A stretch of 41,933 bases of DNA from the NCBI GenBank assembly GCA_937877625.1, contig CALFJG010000052.1:1-41933 (forward strand). The letters run 5' to 3'. Positions 15,477 through 25,114 of this stretch are shown here, piece by piece. The stretch's first letter is position 1. Every line of letters starts with the position of its first letter. The translations under genes and the position numbers were made by a program. The notes beneath the pieces are model-generated. The model was not told where the DNA came from. It ran no database searches and saw only the letters and a program-made list of their open reading frames with translations. Source of the stretch: an uncultured Prevotellaceae bacterium (GTDB lineage Bacteria; Bacteroidota; Bacteroidia; Bacteroidales; Bacteroidaceae).

Positions 15477-16883
15477 ATGGCTACATTTCGTGAAAAAGTG
15501 GGCTACGGCTTTGGCGATATGGCTTCCTCAATGTTTTGGAAGATTTTTTCAGCCTATCTGCCGTTCTTCTATACCAATGTGTTCGGTCTGCCATTAGAAC
15601 TGGCTGGTGTGTTGTTCCTTGTCACAAAGATGTGGGATGCTGTGAGCGACCCTATGATGGGTGTCCTGGCCGACCGCACACGCTCGCGATGGGGTAAGTA
15701 TCGCCCTTGGCTGCTATTTATGAGCCTGCCTTTTGCACTCTGCGGCGTGTTGCTGTTCACTACTCCCGATTTAGGAGAAACGGGGAAGGCGGTTTGGGCA
15801 TTTGTTACCTATATCTTAATGATGACCATCTACACGGGAATCAATGTGCCTTATGGCTCGCTACTCGGAGTGATGACGGAAGACTCTACGGAAAAGACAA
15901 TCTTCTCTTCCTATCGTATGTTTTTTGCCTACATCGGCTCGTTTATCGTGCTTTGGGCTTGGGAGCCGATGGTAAGGTTCTTTAATAATTATATAGGAGC
16001 GTCGTCTGCTTATCCCGGAGAGCCACGTGCCTGGCAGTATGCTATGATAGTAGTGGCGGCGGTGTGCCTGATACTTTTCTTATTGACGTTTTTGCTCACT
16101 AAAGAACACGTGAAAACCACCCCGAAGGCTGGCGTGAGTAAGGATTTGGGCTCGTTGCTGAAGAATGCGCCGTGGTGGATCTTGCTTGGTGCTATTCTGT
16201 TCTTCAACCTGATGAACGCCGCACGCTATACCACGATACCTTATTATTTCTCTTCGGTGATAGGCTCGGACGTGTCGCTTCAAGTCTTCGGATTCGCTTT
16301 GGCCTTTACGTCAAGCATATTCTTTCTCATCGGTGAGTTTGCCAACCTGCCCGGCGTGGCTCTCGCTACGCCGCTGACTGAACACTTTGGCAAGAAGAGC
16401 GTTTTTGCTGCATCGCTTTTGATGCTCATACCACTAAATGTCGCTTTCTATTTTGTTCCCAACACATCGGGCGGCTACTATGCAATGCTTGTGCTGCAAG
16501 TGTTAGTCTGTGTGCTTACCGGGATACTTTCGCCGCTGGCTTGGTCGATGTATGCCGATATCAGCGATTATGCCGAGCATCGTTTTCACACCGCTTCTAC
16601 AGGTCTTATTTTCTCCTCGTCGTCGATGGCTCAAAAGTTTGGCGGGGCTTTCGGCAGTTCTATCGTGATGTGGCTCTTGGCTCTTGTGGGCTACAACACA
16701 GCGGAGAACTCCGTGCAGACACCCGAAGCCCTTCAAGGACTGCGCATCCTGATGTCGTGGTTGCCAGCGGCCATCAGCATTATTTCTCTTCTCTTTATCG
16801 TGGCATACCCGCTCACTACTAAGCGTATGAAAGCCATCAATACCGCACTTCGCCAACAGCGCGAAGCCGATGGGGAAGTGTAA
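15477..16883 (+). CDS. GPH-type sugar:cation symporter (MFS)
   Basis: An inner-membrane transporter of about 12 helices, 468 residues. The ATG at 15477 begins MATFREKVGYGFGDMASSM, the usual start of glycoside-pentoside-hexuronide (melibiose-type) carriers; the longer frame from 15330 runs through the promoter and is rejected. DPMMGVLADRTRSRWGKYRPW is the family's loop 2-3 motif. It is followed after 76 bases by a GH130 phosphorylase on the same strand, the pairing known for uptake and phosphorolysis of beta-mannosyl disaccharides in Bacteroides. The likely cargo is therefore mannobiose, mannosyl-glucose or mannosyl-GlcNAc, which cannot be resolved here. Confidence 0.87.
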   Translation: MATFREKVGYGFGDMASSMFWKIFSAYLPFFYTNVFGLPLELAGVLFLVTKMWDAVSDPMMGVLADRTRSRWGKYRPWLLFMSLPFALCGVLLFTTPDLGETGKAVWAFVTYILMMTIYTGINVPYGSLLGVMTEDSTEKTIFSSYRMFFAYIGSFIVLWAWEPMVRFFNNYIGASSAYPGEPRAWQYAMIVVAAVCLILFLLTFLLTKEHVKTTPKAGVSKDLGSLLKNAPWWILLGAILFFNLMNAARYTTIPYYFSSVIGSDVSLQVFGFALAFTSSIFFLIGEFANLPGVALATPLTEHFGKKSVFAASLLMLIPLNVAFYFVPNTSGGYYAMLVLQVLVCVLTGILSPLAWSMYADISDYAEHRFHTASTGLIFSSSSMAQKFGGAFGSSIVMWLLALVGYNTAENSVQTPEALQGLRILMSWLPAAISIISLLFIVAYPLTTKRMKAINTALRQQREADGEV

Positions 16884-16959
16884 GCGTTTTGGTTGAGCCT
16901 TTATTATGTCCTTATATATATAATATGGTACGCAGCAAAAAAACAACAACATAACAACT

Positions 16960-17916
16960 ATGCCTCCACAAATACCTTGGCAACCCCGTCCCGCAGGCTG
17001 TAGCGACATCCTCTGGCGCCACGCAGCCAATCCTATTATTGGGCGTTACGACATTCCGTGTGCAAACAGCATCTTCAATAGTGCTGTCGTTCCTTTTGGC
17101 GATGGCTACGCCGGTGTGTTTCGGTGCGACAACCGACGTGTACAGATGAATATCTTTGCAGGCTTTTCCGACGACGGCATCAGTTGGCACATCAACCACG
17201 AGCCGATAAAGTTCATTTCCTTTGACGGCGCACCCTTAGATAGCGATTACAAATACGACCCGCGCGTGGCTATCGTTGAGGGGAAATACTATATCACTTG
17301 GTGTAACGGCTATCACGGCCCCACTATCGGTCTGGGCTTTACCGAGGATTTCCGAACGTTTTATCAGTGTGAGAATGCGTTGCTGCCGTTTTGTCGCAAT
17401 GGTGTGCTCTTCCCTGAGAAGATAAATGGCAAATATGCCCTCCTCTCTCGCCCGAGCGATAATGGCCACACGCCTTTTGGAGACATCTTCATCAGTTTCT
17501 CGCCCGATATGAAATACTGGGGCGAGCACCGTCATGTGTTGTCGCCGACACCTTTTGAGCAGAGCGCGTGGCAGTGTACCAAGGTGGGGGCTGGCAGCGT
17601 GCCGTTTCTCACCGAGATGGGCTGGCTGATGTTCTACCACGGCGTGATAACCACCTGCAACGGTTATCGCTATGCTATGGGGGCTGTGTTGCTTGATAGG
17701 GATAAGCCCTGGCATGTTATCTATCGCTCCTACGACTACCTGCTCGGCCCGGCAGCACCTTATGAACTGATGGGCGATGTGCAGAATGTGGTTTTTCCTT
17801 GTGCCGCGCTTACCGAAGGCGACAAAGTTAGTATCTATTATGGTGCCGCCGACACCTGTGTATGCCTCTGCCACGGATATATCTCGGAAATTTTGGACTG
17901 GCTTGCTAAACAATAA
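16960..17916 (+). CDS. GH130 beta-mannoside phosphorylase
   Basis: A 318-residue cytoplasmic enzyme of glycoside hydrolase family 130, which splits beta-1,4-mannosides with phosphate to give mannose 1-phosphate. It has the five-bladed propeller motifs of the family: NPIIGR near residue 25, FNSAVVPFGDGYAGVFR, the KYDPRV motif with candidate acid D100, and GAGSVPFLTEMGWLMFYHG. Its size fits subfamily 2 (mannooligosaccharide or Man-GlcNAc phosphorylase) rather than the longer subfamily 1. No mannobiose epimerase or mannanase is nearby, which leans toward Man-GlcNAc from host N-glycans, but this is inference. Probably co-transcribed with the transporter. Confidence 0.9.
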   Translation: MPPQIPWQPRPAGCSDILWRHAANPIIGRYDIPCANSIFNSAVVPFGDGYAGVFRCDNRRVQMNIFAGFSDDGISWHINHEPIKFISFDGAPLDSDYKYDPRVAIVEGKYYITWCNGYHGPTIGLGFTEDFRTFYQCENALLPFCRNGVLFPEKINGKYALLSRPSDNGHTPFGDIFISFSPDMKYWGEHRHVLSPTPFEQSAWQCTKVGAGSVPFLTEMGWLMFYHGVITTCNGYRYAMGAVLLDRDKPWHVIYRSYDYLLGPAAPYELMGDVQNVVFPCAALTEGDKVSIYYGAADTCVCLCHGYISEILDWLAKQ

Positions 17917-17985
17917 CTTTTTCTCGCTAAGGCAAAGGAAACTTGCTTCAGCATTGCCCTGGCGAGCAAAAGTCTGTCGAAAACC
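17917..17985. repeat. Hairpin repeat family B, copy 3
   Basis: TTCTCGCTAAGGCAAAGGAA pairs imperfectly with TTGCCCTGGCGAGCAAAA, then GTCTGTCGAAAACC follows. It fills the whole space between the GH130 gene and folA and would form a hairpin in any read-through transcript. Confidence 0.6.
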
Positions 17986-17994
17986 AACTTTTTT

Positions 17995-18480
17995 ATGCTC
18001 ACCATTATTGCTGCCCTTGACCGCCGCCGGGCTATTGGCTACCACAATCGCCTGCTCTTTCGCTTGCCCGACGATATGAAGCATTTCAAAGAACTCACTA
18101 TCGGACACACCGTTCTTATGGGACGAAACACCTATGCCTCGCTACCTTATGGTGCCCTGCCCCACCGTCGCAACATTGTACTCTCGCGCACACTCAAAGA
18201 ACTGCCCGGCTGCGAAGTGTTCCCCACCCTCTCCGATGCCCTACGTGCCTGCGACAAAAACGAACAACTATTCGCCATCGGCGGCGCAGCAATCTATGAG
18301 GCTTGTCTGCCTCTCGCCGACCATCTTGCTCTCACACTCGTTGAGGCTGAAGCCCCCGAGGCCGACACGTTTTTCCCCGTATGGCACAACGCCGCTTGGC
18401 AACTCGTCGAAGAGCAACGCCACGAGGCCGATGAGCATCACCCCTTTGCCTTCACCTTTGCCTATTATTCGCGCCGATGA
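17995..18480 (+). CDS. folA: Dihydrofolate reductase FolA
   Basis: Reduces dihydrofolate to tetrahydrofolate with NADPH, closing the cycle opened by thymidylate synthase. The 161-residue protein starts MLTIIAALDRRRAIG, has the substrate-binding LPDDMKHFKELT with D27 in the position of the E. coli catalytic aspartate, and GRNTYASLP and FAIGGAAIY for NADPH binding. Position 22, usually Trp, is Phe. The start at 17995 follows a T-run and no clear ribosome site, which is common in this phylum. Its TGA overlaps the ATG of the next gene (ATGA). Confidence 0.96.
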   Translation: MLTIIAALDRRRAIGYHNRLLFRLPDDMKHFKELTIGHTVLMGRNTYASLPYGALPHRRNIVLSRTLKELPGCEVFPTLSDALRACDKNEQLFAIGGAAIYEACLPLADHLALTLVEAEAPEADTFFPVWHNAAWQLVEEQRHEADEHHPFAFTFAYYSRR

Positions 18481-20222
18481 AACTTCCACGTCTTGCCCTG
18501 ATTGCGTTTCTTTTAAGTGCCTGTGTGTTTCTCCACGCGCAGACCGAATTCCTGCGCATCGTGGCGACGAGCGACGTACACGGCAACTATCTCCACTACG
18601 ACTATCTGAAAGGACGCGAAGGCAACGGCGGGTTGTCGCGCATTGCCGCTTTTGTACGCGAGCAACGGCGTACATACAGCGCATCGCGTATCATTCTTCT
18701 CGACGGTGGCGACATCCTACAAGGGCGACCCGATGCCTATTACTATAACTTCGTAGATACAGAAAGCGAACACCTCTGCGCCAGTGCGCTAAACTTCATA
18801 GGCTATGATGCCGGCGTGCCGGGAAACCACGACATAGAAACAGGCCATGACGTGTACGACCGTTGGACACTCGCTTGCCATCACCCCGTAGTCTGCGCCA
18901 ACGTCATAGACCGTCGTTACGGCACGCCTTACTGGCAGCCTTATACCATAATCAATCGCGGCGGCATACGTATTGCCGTCATCGGACTGCTAACACCTAC
19001 CGTTCCTAAGTGGCTGCCCGAACAACTATGGAGCGGCCTCTACTTTGACGATATGCTCGCCACGGCACAACGCTGTGTGGCTGAGATACAAGAAAAGAAC
19101 CTCGCCGATGCTATCGTTGGCGTGTTCCACAGCGGAGCAGGACGCGCCGATGATACCGGAAAAAACATAGAAAACGCTTCGCTACAAGTAGCGGCCAACG
19201 TTGCGGGCTTCAATCTTATTATTAGCGGCCACGACCATCGCGCCGCCGTTTACCACGTTAAGAACCCCACGGGAGACGATGTACTGGTGCTAAACCCCGG
19301 TGCTGGCGGGAGTAATGTGGCAGTAGCCGACATCATCTTCAAACGCAAACGCGGCAGTTGGCTCGTAGAACAAGTATCGGGCGAACTCGCCGAGGTGAGC
19401 CAGTGGCCCGCCGACGAAGCGTTCAACAGCCATTTTCATACCCAACACGAAGCCCTGCGTACTTTTGCCGACAAACCTCTTGCCTACCTTGACACGTTGA
19501 TCAGTTCGCGCGATGCCTTCTTCGGCCCGAGTGCTTTTGTCGACCTTATCCACCGTCTGCAACTCAGCCTCACCGATGCCGACATCAGTTTTGCAGCACC
19601 CCTCTCCTTTGATGTAACGTTGCAAAAAGATACACTGCGGGTGCGCCACCTCTTCCAACTCTATCGCTACGAAAACAGGCTCTACACCTTGCGGCTCACG
19701 GGGCGCGAGATACGCAATTACCTCGAAAAGAGTTACGACGGGTGGGTGCGCACGATGCAAAGCCCCTCCGACACCATGCTTCGTTTCCAGCCCCACCCAG
19801 CAACATTTGCCGAGGGGTGGCAACGCCTCGCCACGCCGTCCTATAACTTCGACAGTGCCGCCGGCCTCTGCTACAGCGTCGATCTGCGGGCCTCACTGGG
19901 CACACGACTCCATATTGACAGCCTGAGCAACGGGCGTACCTTTTCCGACGACAGCACTTATACCGTGGCCGTAAACTCCTACCGGGCCAACGGCGGAGGC
20001 GACCTACTCACCGACGGTGCAGGCATTCCCAAGGACAAACTCCCCGGACGTATCTGTAAGACCACCCAACGCGACGTGCGCTACTACCTCCTACAAATGT
20101 TTGAACAACAAGGAAACATCAGGATCTTCCACCCCACTCCCGAACAAAACTGGTGCTTCGTGCCACAGACGTGGGCAGAACAAGCCCGAAAGCGCGAAAC
20201 GTCTTTGCTCTTTGGGCAATAA
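18477..20222 (+). CDS. Secreted 5'-nucleotidase/metallophosphoesterase
   Basis: A 581-residue periplasmic or surface enzyme of the UshA/CpdB type that removes phosphate from nucleotides or cyclic nucleotides. A signal peptide covers about residues 1-22 (ALIAFLLSACVFLHAQ). The calcineurin-like domain shows D33-x-H35 in SDVHGN, GGDILQGRP, G-N117-H118-D119, and the closing metal motif GHDHR (H252 and H254). The C-terminal 5'-nucleotidase domain spans about 330-540 and includes VNSYRANGGGDLL. The possible cysteine at residue 16 is not in a good lipobox. The ATGA overlap with folA indicates translational coupling, linking nucleotide salvage with thymidylate metabolism. Confidence 0.88.
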   Translation: MKLPRLALIAFLLSACVFLHAQTEFLRIVATSDVHGNYLHYDYLKGREGNGGLSRIAAFVREQRRTYSASRIILLDGGDILQGRPDAYYYNFVDTESEHLCASALNFIGYDAGVPGNHDIETGHDVYDRWTLACHHPVVCANVIDRRYGTPYWQPYTIINRGGIRIAVIGLLTPTVPKWLPEQLWSGLYFDDMLATAQRCVAEIQEKNLADAIVGVFHSGAGRADDTGKNIENASLQVAANVAGFNLIISGHDHRAAVYHVKNPTGDDVLVLNPGAGGSNVAVADIIFKRKRGSWLVEQVSGELAEVSQWPADEAFNSHFHTQHEALRTFADKPLAYLDTLISSRDAFFGPSAFVDLIHRLQLSLTDADISFAAPLSFDVTLQKDTLRVRHLFQLYRYENRLYTLRLTGREIRNYLEKSYDGWVRTMQSPSDTMLRFQPHPATFAEGWQRLATPSYNFDSAAGLCYSVDLRASLGTRLHIDSLSNGRTFSDDSTYTVAVNSYRANGGGDLLTDGAGIPKDKLPGRICKTTQRDVRYYLLQMFEQQGNIRIFHPTPEQNWCFVPQTWAEQARKRETSLLFGQ

Positions 20223-20286
20223 CCCCCTGTGCTATTCATAACTATCACATCGGAGAGTTCCTAAAACACTTTTTCTCACCTTTTTC

Positions 20287-20316
20287 TTGCAGGTTTACAG
20301 CAAAAACGTACTTTTG
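20287..20316 (+). promoter_or_regulatory. Promoter upstream of the LRR gene
   Basis: TTG (20287-20289) and, after 19 bases, TACTTTTG (20309-20316) fit the Bacteroidota promoter. It lies about 190 bases before the ATG at 20506, and the MITE-like copy B is between them, so that copy would be transcribed as 5' leader. Confidence 0.6.
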
Positions 20317-20350
20317 GCCGTTGATTAATGAGGAAGCAGATTACTCCGAC

Positions 20351-20474
20351 AGGTGGGTTCTATTAATACGCCTGTTTTTCGCATCGGGTCACTCAAGTGT
20401 TCTGTCGCCACCCAAGTACCACCAAAAAGTCCCATCTATGTCAAACTTAACCGTGGAAAGTGATACAACCCACC
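20351..20474. repeat. MITE-like element, copy B
   Basis: Starts AGGTGGGTTCTATTAAT, the same end as copies A and C, and contains the conserved block CTATGTCAAACTTAACCGTG (20436-20455). The right end AACCCACC (20467-20474) is a shortened inverted match. It has the intermediate length of the three copies and the most degraded right end. Confidence 0.65.
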
Positions 20475-20505
20475 GACAATAAATAACCAAGATATTCTAA
20501 CACTT

Positions 20506-21990
20506 ATGAAAAAGCTCTACTACATTCTTTCATTCCTGCTGTTGTTACCTATCGGACTGCACGCGCAGGTTCAGACCATCACCTTGACCACATCGCGCGA
20601 GGTGGGAGAGAGCCTGTCGTTCACGCTGAACCGCACAGCCGAAGACATCACCGTGGATTGGGGCGACGGCAATGCCGTGACCTACAACCCTACAGCCGAT
20701 GTGCTACGCGAATTTACCGGCACACTTGTCGGACAAACCGTCACTATTAAAGGCGGGAAAGACATCAACACCATTATCTGCGAGGGGCAAGACCTCACAG
20801 CAGCAAACGTTGCCAACGCCACAAACCTCAAGTCGGTTTACCTCAGCCACAACGCTCTGACAACACTGGCTGTGAGAGCCTTGGGAGAAAACCTACTCGA
20901 CCTCGACTGCTCTCACAACGCACTGAGAGCCATCAGCGTCACCGTCAGCAACAATCCTAATGTGGAAACGCTCAACGTGTCGGACAACAACCTCGGAAGC
21001 ATCAGCGGAAGTAGCACAAGCACTAACTATGTCGGCACATTCGCCAACCTACAGTACCTCAACATCAGCAACAACCAACGCATCAAGCAAGCCGTTGTGT
21101 CCAGCAACAACGAGCTTGACTATTTAGACTGCTCGGGCAATCAACTTACACGCCTAACACTCCCCGCCAATGGTCGTCTCACCACTATCGACGCTGCCGG
21201 CAACCAACTCACGGAGCTCGACGCGACACCCTACTCCAACCTGCTACAAATAGACATCACGGGCAACGACATCACCACGCTCGACCTAAGCAACACGAAA
21301 GTGGTAAAGGACGTGTTTGCTGCCGACAACGACATCACCTCGGCCAGTTTCACCACCCGTGCCTCGCGCGACACACTAAATATCTGCGACCTGCGCGGAA
21401 ACCGTATCTATTTTAATAGCCTGCCACGCAACACCTCACGCGTGCGTTATCTCAACGTAGAGCCGCAACGCCCCTTCCCACTAAGCGAAGAGATGGGATT
21501 TAAGACAGGGAGTGTTGAAGTGGACGGCGAGACATACACCGCACTCTACGTAACGCAATGCCCCGACTACGCACAGCGCACCAATGCCGACTACGTGGTA
21601 GATCTCGCCTCGCTACGCACCGACGGAAACGGCAACGCACGCAACACCATTGCTTTCCTCAGCGTAAATGATACCGACACCACCGAACTTACGCAGTACA
21701 CCACCGCTGCAGGAGGCGACTTCACACTCGTGGGCACTAAATACACTTTCCTCAACGAGTATCGCCAGGTAGTCGTACGCCTCACCAACGCCAACGGCTT
21801 CTATAAGAACTATACCTTCTACTCCGAGCCGTTCACTATCAACGAGCCCACAGCCACCGCCATCGGAGACATCACCCTCAACGGCACAGCAAACACAGAC
21901 GCTGCTGTTTACGACCTCCAAGGGCGGCGTGTCGCAAAGACCACACACGGCATATATATCGTCGGCGGGAAGAAAGTGATGATAAAATAA
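20506..21990 (+). CDS. Secreted leucine-rich repeat protein, T9SS-like C-terminus
   Basis: A 494-residue exported protein. The signal peptide is LYYILSFLLLLPIGLHAQ. Residues about 20-95 form a small beta domain with VDWGDGNAV, like PKD-type modules. Residues about 100-300 are leucine-rich repeats with the LDCSHNAL / LNVSDNNL / LDCSGNQLTRL / IDAAGNQLTEL pattern of bacterial LRR proteins. The C-terminal part has a linker domain, then a terminal motif VYDLQGRRVAKTTHGIYIVG, which resembles the type A sorting signal of the type IX secretion system. It should therefore reach the cell surface. Binding partner unknown. The M60 peptidase gene starts 77 bases downstream. Confidence 0.82.
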   Translation: MKKLYYILSFLLLLPIGLHAQVQTITLTTSREVGESLSFTLNRTAEDITVDWGDGNAVTYNPTADVLREFTGTLVGQTVTIKGGKDINTIICEGQDLTAANVANATNLKSVYLSHNALTTLAVRALGENLLDLDCSHNALRAISVTVSNNPNVETLNVSDNNLGSISGSSTSTNYVGTFANLQYLNISNNQRIKQAVVSSNNELDYLDCSGNQLTRLTLPANGRLTTIDAAGNQLTELDATPYSNLLQIDITGNDITTLDLSNTKVVKDVFAADNDITSASFTTRASRDTLNICDLRGNRIYFNSLPRNTSRVRYLNVEPQRPFPLSEEMGFKTGSVEVDGETYTALYVTQCPDYAQRTNADYVVDLASLRTDGNGNARNTIAFLSVNDTDTTELTQYTTAAGGDFTLVGTKYTFLNEYRQVVVRLTNANGFYKNYTFYSEPFTINEPTATAIGDITLNGTANTDAAVYDLQGRRVAKTTHGIYIVGGKKVMIK

Positions 21991-22067
21991 AGAGAACAAC
22001 CCACACAAGTCGTCAAGCTGATTGCAGCCCCGGCTGCACACACAATATATATATAAGTACTCCAACT

Positions 22068-24791
22068 ATGAACCACATTTCTAAATACTGTATAGCCGCT
22101 CTGCTCCTCCTCGTAGGCAGCCCCAAAGCCACGGCACAGGTAGAATACACCGACGCAACGCCAGTACTCATCACACCCCACGCCCAAACCATCGGGGCGT
22201 TAGAGCGCACCTTGTGCTACACCATACAGGCCAACACGGCCTACACCGCTACGAGCGATGCCGACTGGCTCACCGTTTACCGCATCAGTGGCGACAAAGT
22301 ATATCTACACGCCACCACCAACTTCACCGAAAGCACACGCGAAGGCAACATCACCTTTACCTCCGCCGACGGCACAAACACACAGACCCTCACTATCACA
22401 CAGAAACTGGACAACTTCGCCGATGAAGTACCCGCCGACATAGAGATTAAACCCTCCTCCGCCTCCTCCACCTCCTCACAAAGCGGAGAAGGCATAGAGC
22501 GCACCTACGACGGCTCACTCTCCACCCTGTGGCATAGCCTATATAGTGCCAGTGTGAGCGAATCAAACCCCGTGACACTCACGTATAACTTCCGCAACGT
22601 TGAGCGCATCGACTACTTTAACTACGTGCCACGACAAGACGGCGCATCAAACGGCTATTTCGGACTCGTGGATGTCTATGTCACCGCTAACGGGCAGAGC
22701 GAAAGACTCTATGGCTCCTACGACTTCGGACAAAGCAGCTCCACCAGCACCGTGGTATTCACCGACGGACTGATAAACCCCACACGCATACGCATCGTGG
22801 TAAAGACCGGAGCAAACAACTTTGCCAGCTGCGCCGAGATGCAATTTCGTGAGATAGATCCCAGCATTCAATCACAACTCAACATCTTCACCGATGACAT
22901 CTACAGCGAGCTGCGCCCCGATGTCACAGCAGACGAAATAGAAGCCATCACCAACCCCTTCATCAAAAGCATAGCCTACAAACTATATAACAACGCCTAT
23001 ACACGCGAGTACCGCATCGCCACGTATGGTTGCTACTCCTCCCCCGAATACCTCTCCGACCAACTCAATGCCCCAGGTAAGTACTACGACCACTGCGAAG
23101 GAGTTACCGGCATCCAACTCTCCAAAGGAAAACATATCATCGCCGTAAGCGGCATACCCGACAAATTAGGCGGCGTAGGCCTGCGCGTCGTGGCGTGGTT
23201 CGCCGGCGAACTCGACGAAAAAGGAGTAGGCATAAACCCCGTTGCCGTGCAATACAGCCTGCACAACGGACTCAACACCATAGAATATACCAACGACTAT
23301 CCCGGACTGGCATATATCAACTATAACATCTACGGCGTGCCAGACGAAGAAACCTATCCCGACATCAAAGTACACTTCATCAACGGTGAAATCAACGGCT
23401 ACCTCTCAAAGAACAAAACCAACGACGAGATGCACGCCATACTCGCCAAAGCCGTCAATCGCTGCATCGATGTCGTAGGACAACGCGTACACTCCGTCTG
23501 GGAGGTGGGCTACAACACCACCTACGGCCTCTACAAACACTGCAAAACAAGCAACGGTGCCGCCAAGGGATACCTACAGTATATGAACGTACTCGACAGC
23601 CTCATCGTGTGGGAACACCGACTGCTCGGACTCGAAAAATACAACCGCATTCCGCAAAACCACACCATGGCCTACGTGAACTATACCTACTATATGTTCC
23701 AAGGCTACTGGGGCGTAAGTTTTATGTACAACCAACAACAACGCGTACTCTCCTGCCAAACGCTGATGAAAAACGATAACGATGCCATCTGGGGACTATC
23801 GCACGAATGGGGACACCAACACCAAATGCTTCCCTACTACTGCTGGGGCAGCCTCGGCGAAGTGTCAAACAACATCTTCTCCTACTACAACATTATGGCT
23901 ATGGGCTACCACGTAAGCGATAAGATTGACAGCTATTGGCCGACCGGACGCAACAAAGCCCTACAAGACTTACCATATAAGAACGGTACTACCTACAGCG
24001 CTCATCGCCACAACGTCTATACAGAACGCTCCAGCACCGCCGCGCTCACCTCATGCAGCGACTTCCAGAAACTCGCCGCATATATGGCCGACAGCCTTAT
24101 CCACCCCGCCACCGACGACGTAGTGGCTACCTGGACCTTCGCCGGCGGAAACTACCAAATAAAGAGTCGCTACCTCGGTATTTGCCACAGCGAAATGGGC
24201 GGCGAGGCACTCACTCCGTTCGTAATGCTCAACCTCTACGCCACACGAAACTGGAACCCCACCTACCCGCAAGACCTCTTCGAGAGCCTGAGAATGACCG
24301 ACGACGAAAAAGGCTCCGTGCTGCCACTCGTGGAGAAAAACAAAACCACGGTTGACAAGTACGAACTCATCGCCTCATCGCAGAACGGAAACAAAAACGG
24401 AAAGTACGCCGTGCTTCGCTCCACATATCCTAACTCCTGCTGGGTGAAACGCAACTACCTTACCAAGAGCAATATAAGTAAGAACGACAACACAGTGCCC
24501 TTCGTACTCAACTTCATTCGTAAGGCATCGCGAGCCACAGGATACAACCTCGTACCCTATTTTATGCGCTGGGGATTCCTGCGTACCATCTCTATGAAAG
24601 TGGGCGACTATGGAAACTACTATTACCAAATGACACCCGAGATGCTTGAAGAGTTCATCGCCGATATGGACGCACTCGTTGCCGACGGCACACTGCAAAC
24701 CATTGACGATGCCACAGTGGAAGCCATCTCCAACTCACGCGATATGTTCGAAGTGGAGTTTGGCACCACACCAACCATCCCCAACAATTAA
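22068..24791 (+). CDS. Secreted M60-family (mucinase-like) metallopeptidase
   Basis: A 907-residue exported protease. It has a signal peptide (IAALLLLVGSPKATAQ), a BACON domain at about 40-115 (ADWLTVYRISGDKVYLHATT), a discoidin/F5-8 type C domain at about 130-265, and a peptidase M60 region from about 290. The zinc site is HEWGH (H579, E580, H583) with E598 in GEVSNN as a candidate third ligand, fitting the HExxHx(8,28)E pattern of the family. M60 enzymes of gut Bacteroidota cut O-glycosylated mucins, and BACON and F5/8C modules are common glycan-binding partners. No T9SS-like C-terminal motif is present, unlike its neighbour. A strong terminator follows. Confidence 0.9.
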   Translation: MNHISKYCIAALLLLVGSPKATAQVEYTDATPVLITPHAQTIGALERTLCYTIQANTAYTATSDADWLTVYRISGDKVYLHATTNFTESTREGNITFTSADGTNTQTLTITQKLDNFADEVPADIEIKPSSASSTSSQSGEGIERTYDGSLSTLWHSLYSASVSESNPVTLTYNFRNVERIDYFNYVPRQDGASNGYFGLVDVYVTANGQSERLYGSYDFGQSSSTSTVVFTDGLINPTRIRIVVKTGANNFASCAEMQFREIDPSIQSQLNIFTDDIYSELRPDVTADEIEAITNPFIKSIAYKLYNNAYTREYRIATYGCYSSPEYLSDQLNAPGKYYDHCEGVTGIQLSKGKHIIAVSGIPDKLGGVGLRVVAWFAGELDEKGVGINPVAVQYSLHNGLNTIEYTNDYPGLAYINYNIYGVPDEETYPDIKVHFINGEINGYLSKNKTNDEMHAILAKAVNRCIDVVGQRVHSVWEVGYNTTYGLYKHCKTSNGAAKGYLQYMNVLDSLIVWEHRLLGLEKYNRIPQNHTMAYVNYTYYMFQGYWGVSFMYNQQQRVLSCQTLMKNDNDAIWGLSHEWGHQHQMLPYYCWGSLGEVSNNIFSYYNIMAMGYHVSDKIDSYWPTGRNKALQDLPYKNGTTYSAHRHNVYTERSSTAALTSCSDFQKLAAYMADSLIHPATDDVVATWTFAGGNYQIKSRYLGICHSEMGGEALTPFVMLNLYATRNWNPTYPQDLFESLRMTDDEKGSVLPLVEKNKTTVDKYELIASSQNGNKNGKYAVLRSTYPNSCWVKRNYLTKSNISKNDNTVPFVLNFIRKASRATGYNLVPYFMRWGFLRTISMKVGDYGNYYYQMTPEMLEEFIADMDALVADGTLQTIDDATVEAISNSRDMFEVEFGTTPTIPNN

Positions 24792-24806
24792 AACCACACA
24801 CACACC

Positions 24807-24841
24807 AAGAAAAAGAGGCGTACATCACGCCTCTTTTTCTT
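24807..24841 (+). terminator. Rho-independent terminator of the M60 gene
   Basis: AAGAAAAAGAGGCG and CGCCTCTTTTTCTT form a perfect 14-base stem (24807-24820 with 24828-24841) around a 7-base loop; the U-tract is within the 3' arm. By symmetry it would also work on the other strand. Confidence 0.88.
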
Positions 24842-25004
24842 GCTACCTTATTAAACCCTCCTTAACTGTCTGCCGCCCAACACTCAGAAAGCCGTTTTTT
24901 ATCCAAATTCCGGCTTAAGGGTCAAAATCTACTGTTTATCTGCCAAAAAACAGGAAAAGCAGCAGCAAAACACGACGATTTATCCACATTTTTAAGGAAA
25001 AGAC

Positions 25005-25035
25005 TTGCCGCGAGGGACAAGAATGTCTATTTTTG
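25005..25035 (+). promoter_or_regulatory. Promoter of the beta-barrel gene
   Basis: TTG at 25005-25007 and TATTTTTG at 25028-25035, separated by 20 bases, fit the Bacteroidota promoter. The leader to the ATG at 25115 is about 75 bases. Confidence 0.7.
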
Positions 25036-25114
25036 CCGAGCATTTAGCGATAAAATCGCACGGAAACACCATAAGTCATTGTTTAACCCCTTAACTATAA
25101 AAACAGACCTAATT

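Larger units (their letters stand above)
24792..25114. other. 323-base gap with terminator and promoter
   Basis: Holds the terminator of the M60 gene (24807-24841) and the promoter of the next gene (25005-25035). The stretch 24845-25000 shows no gene or recognisable element. Confidence 0.55.
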
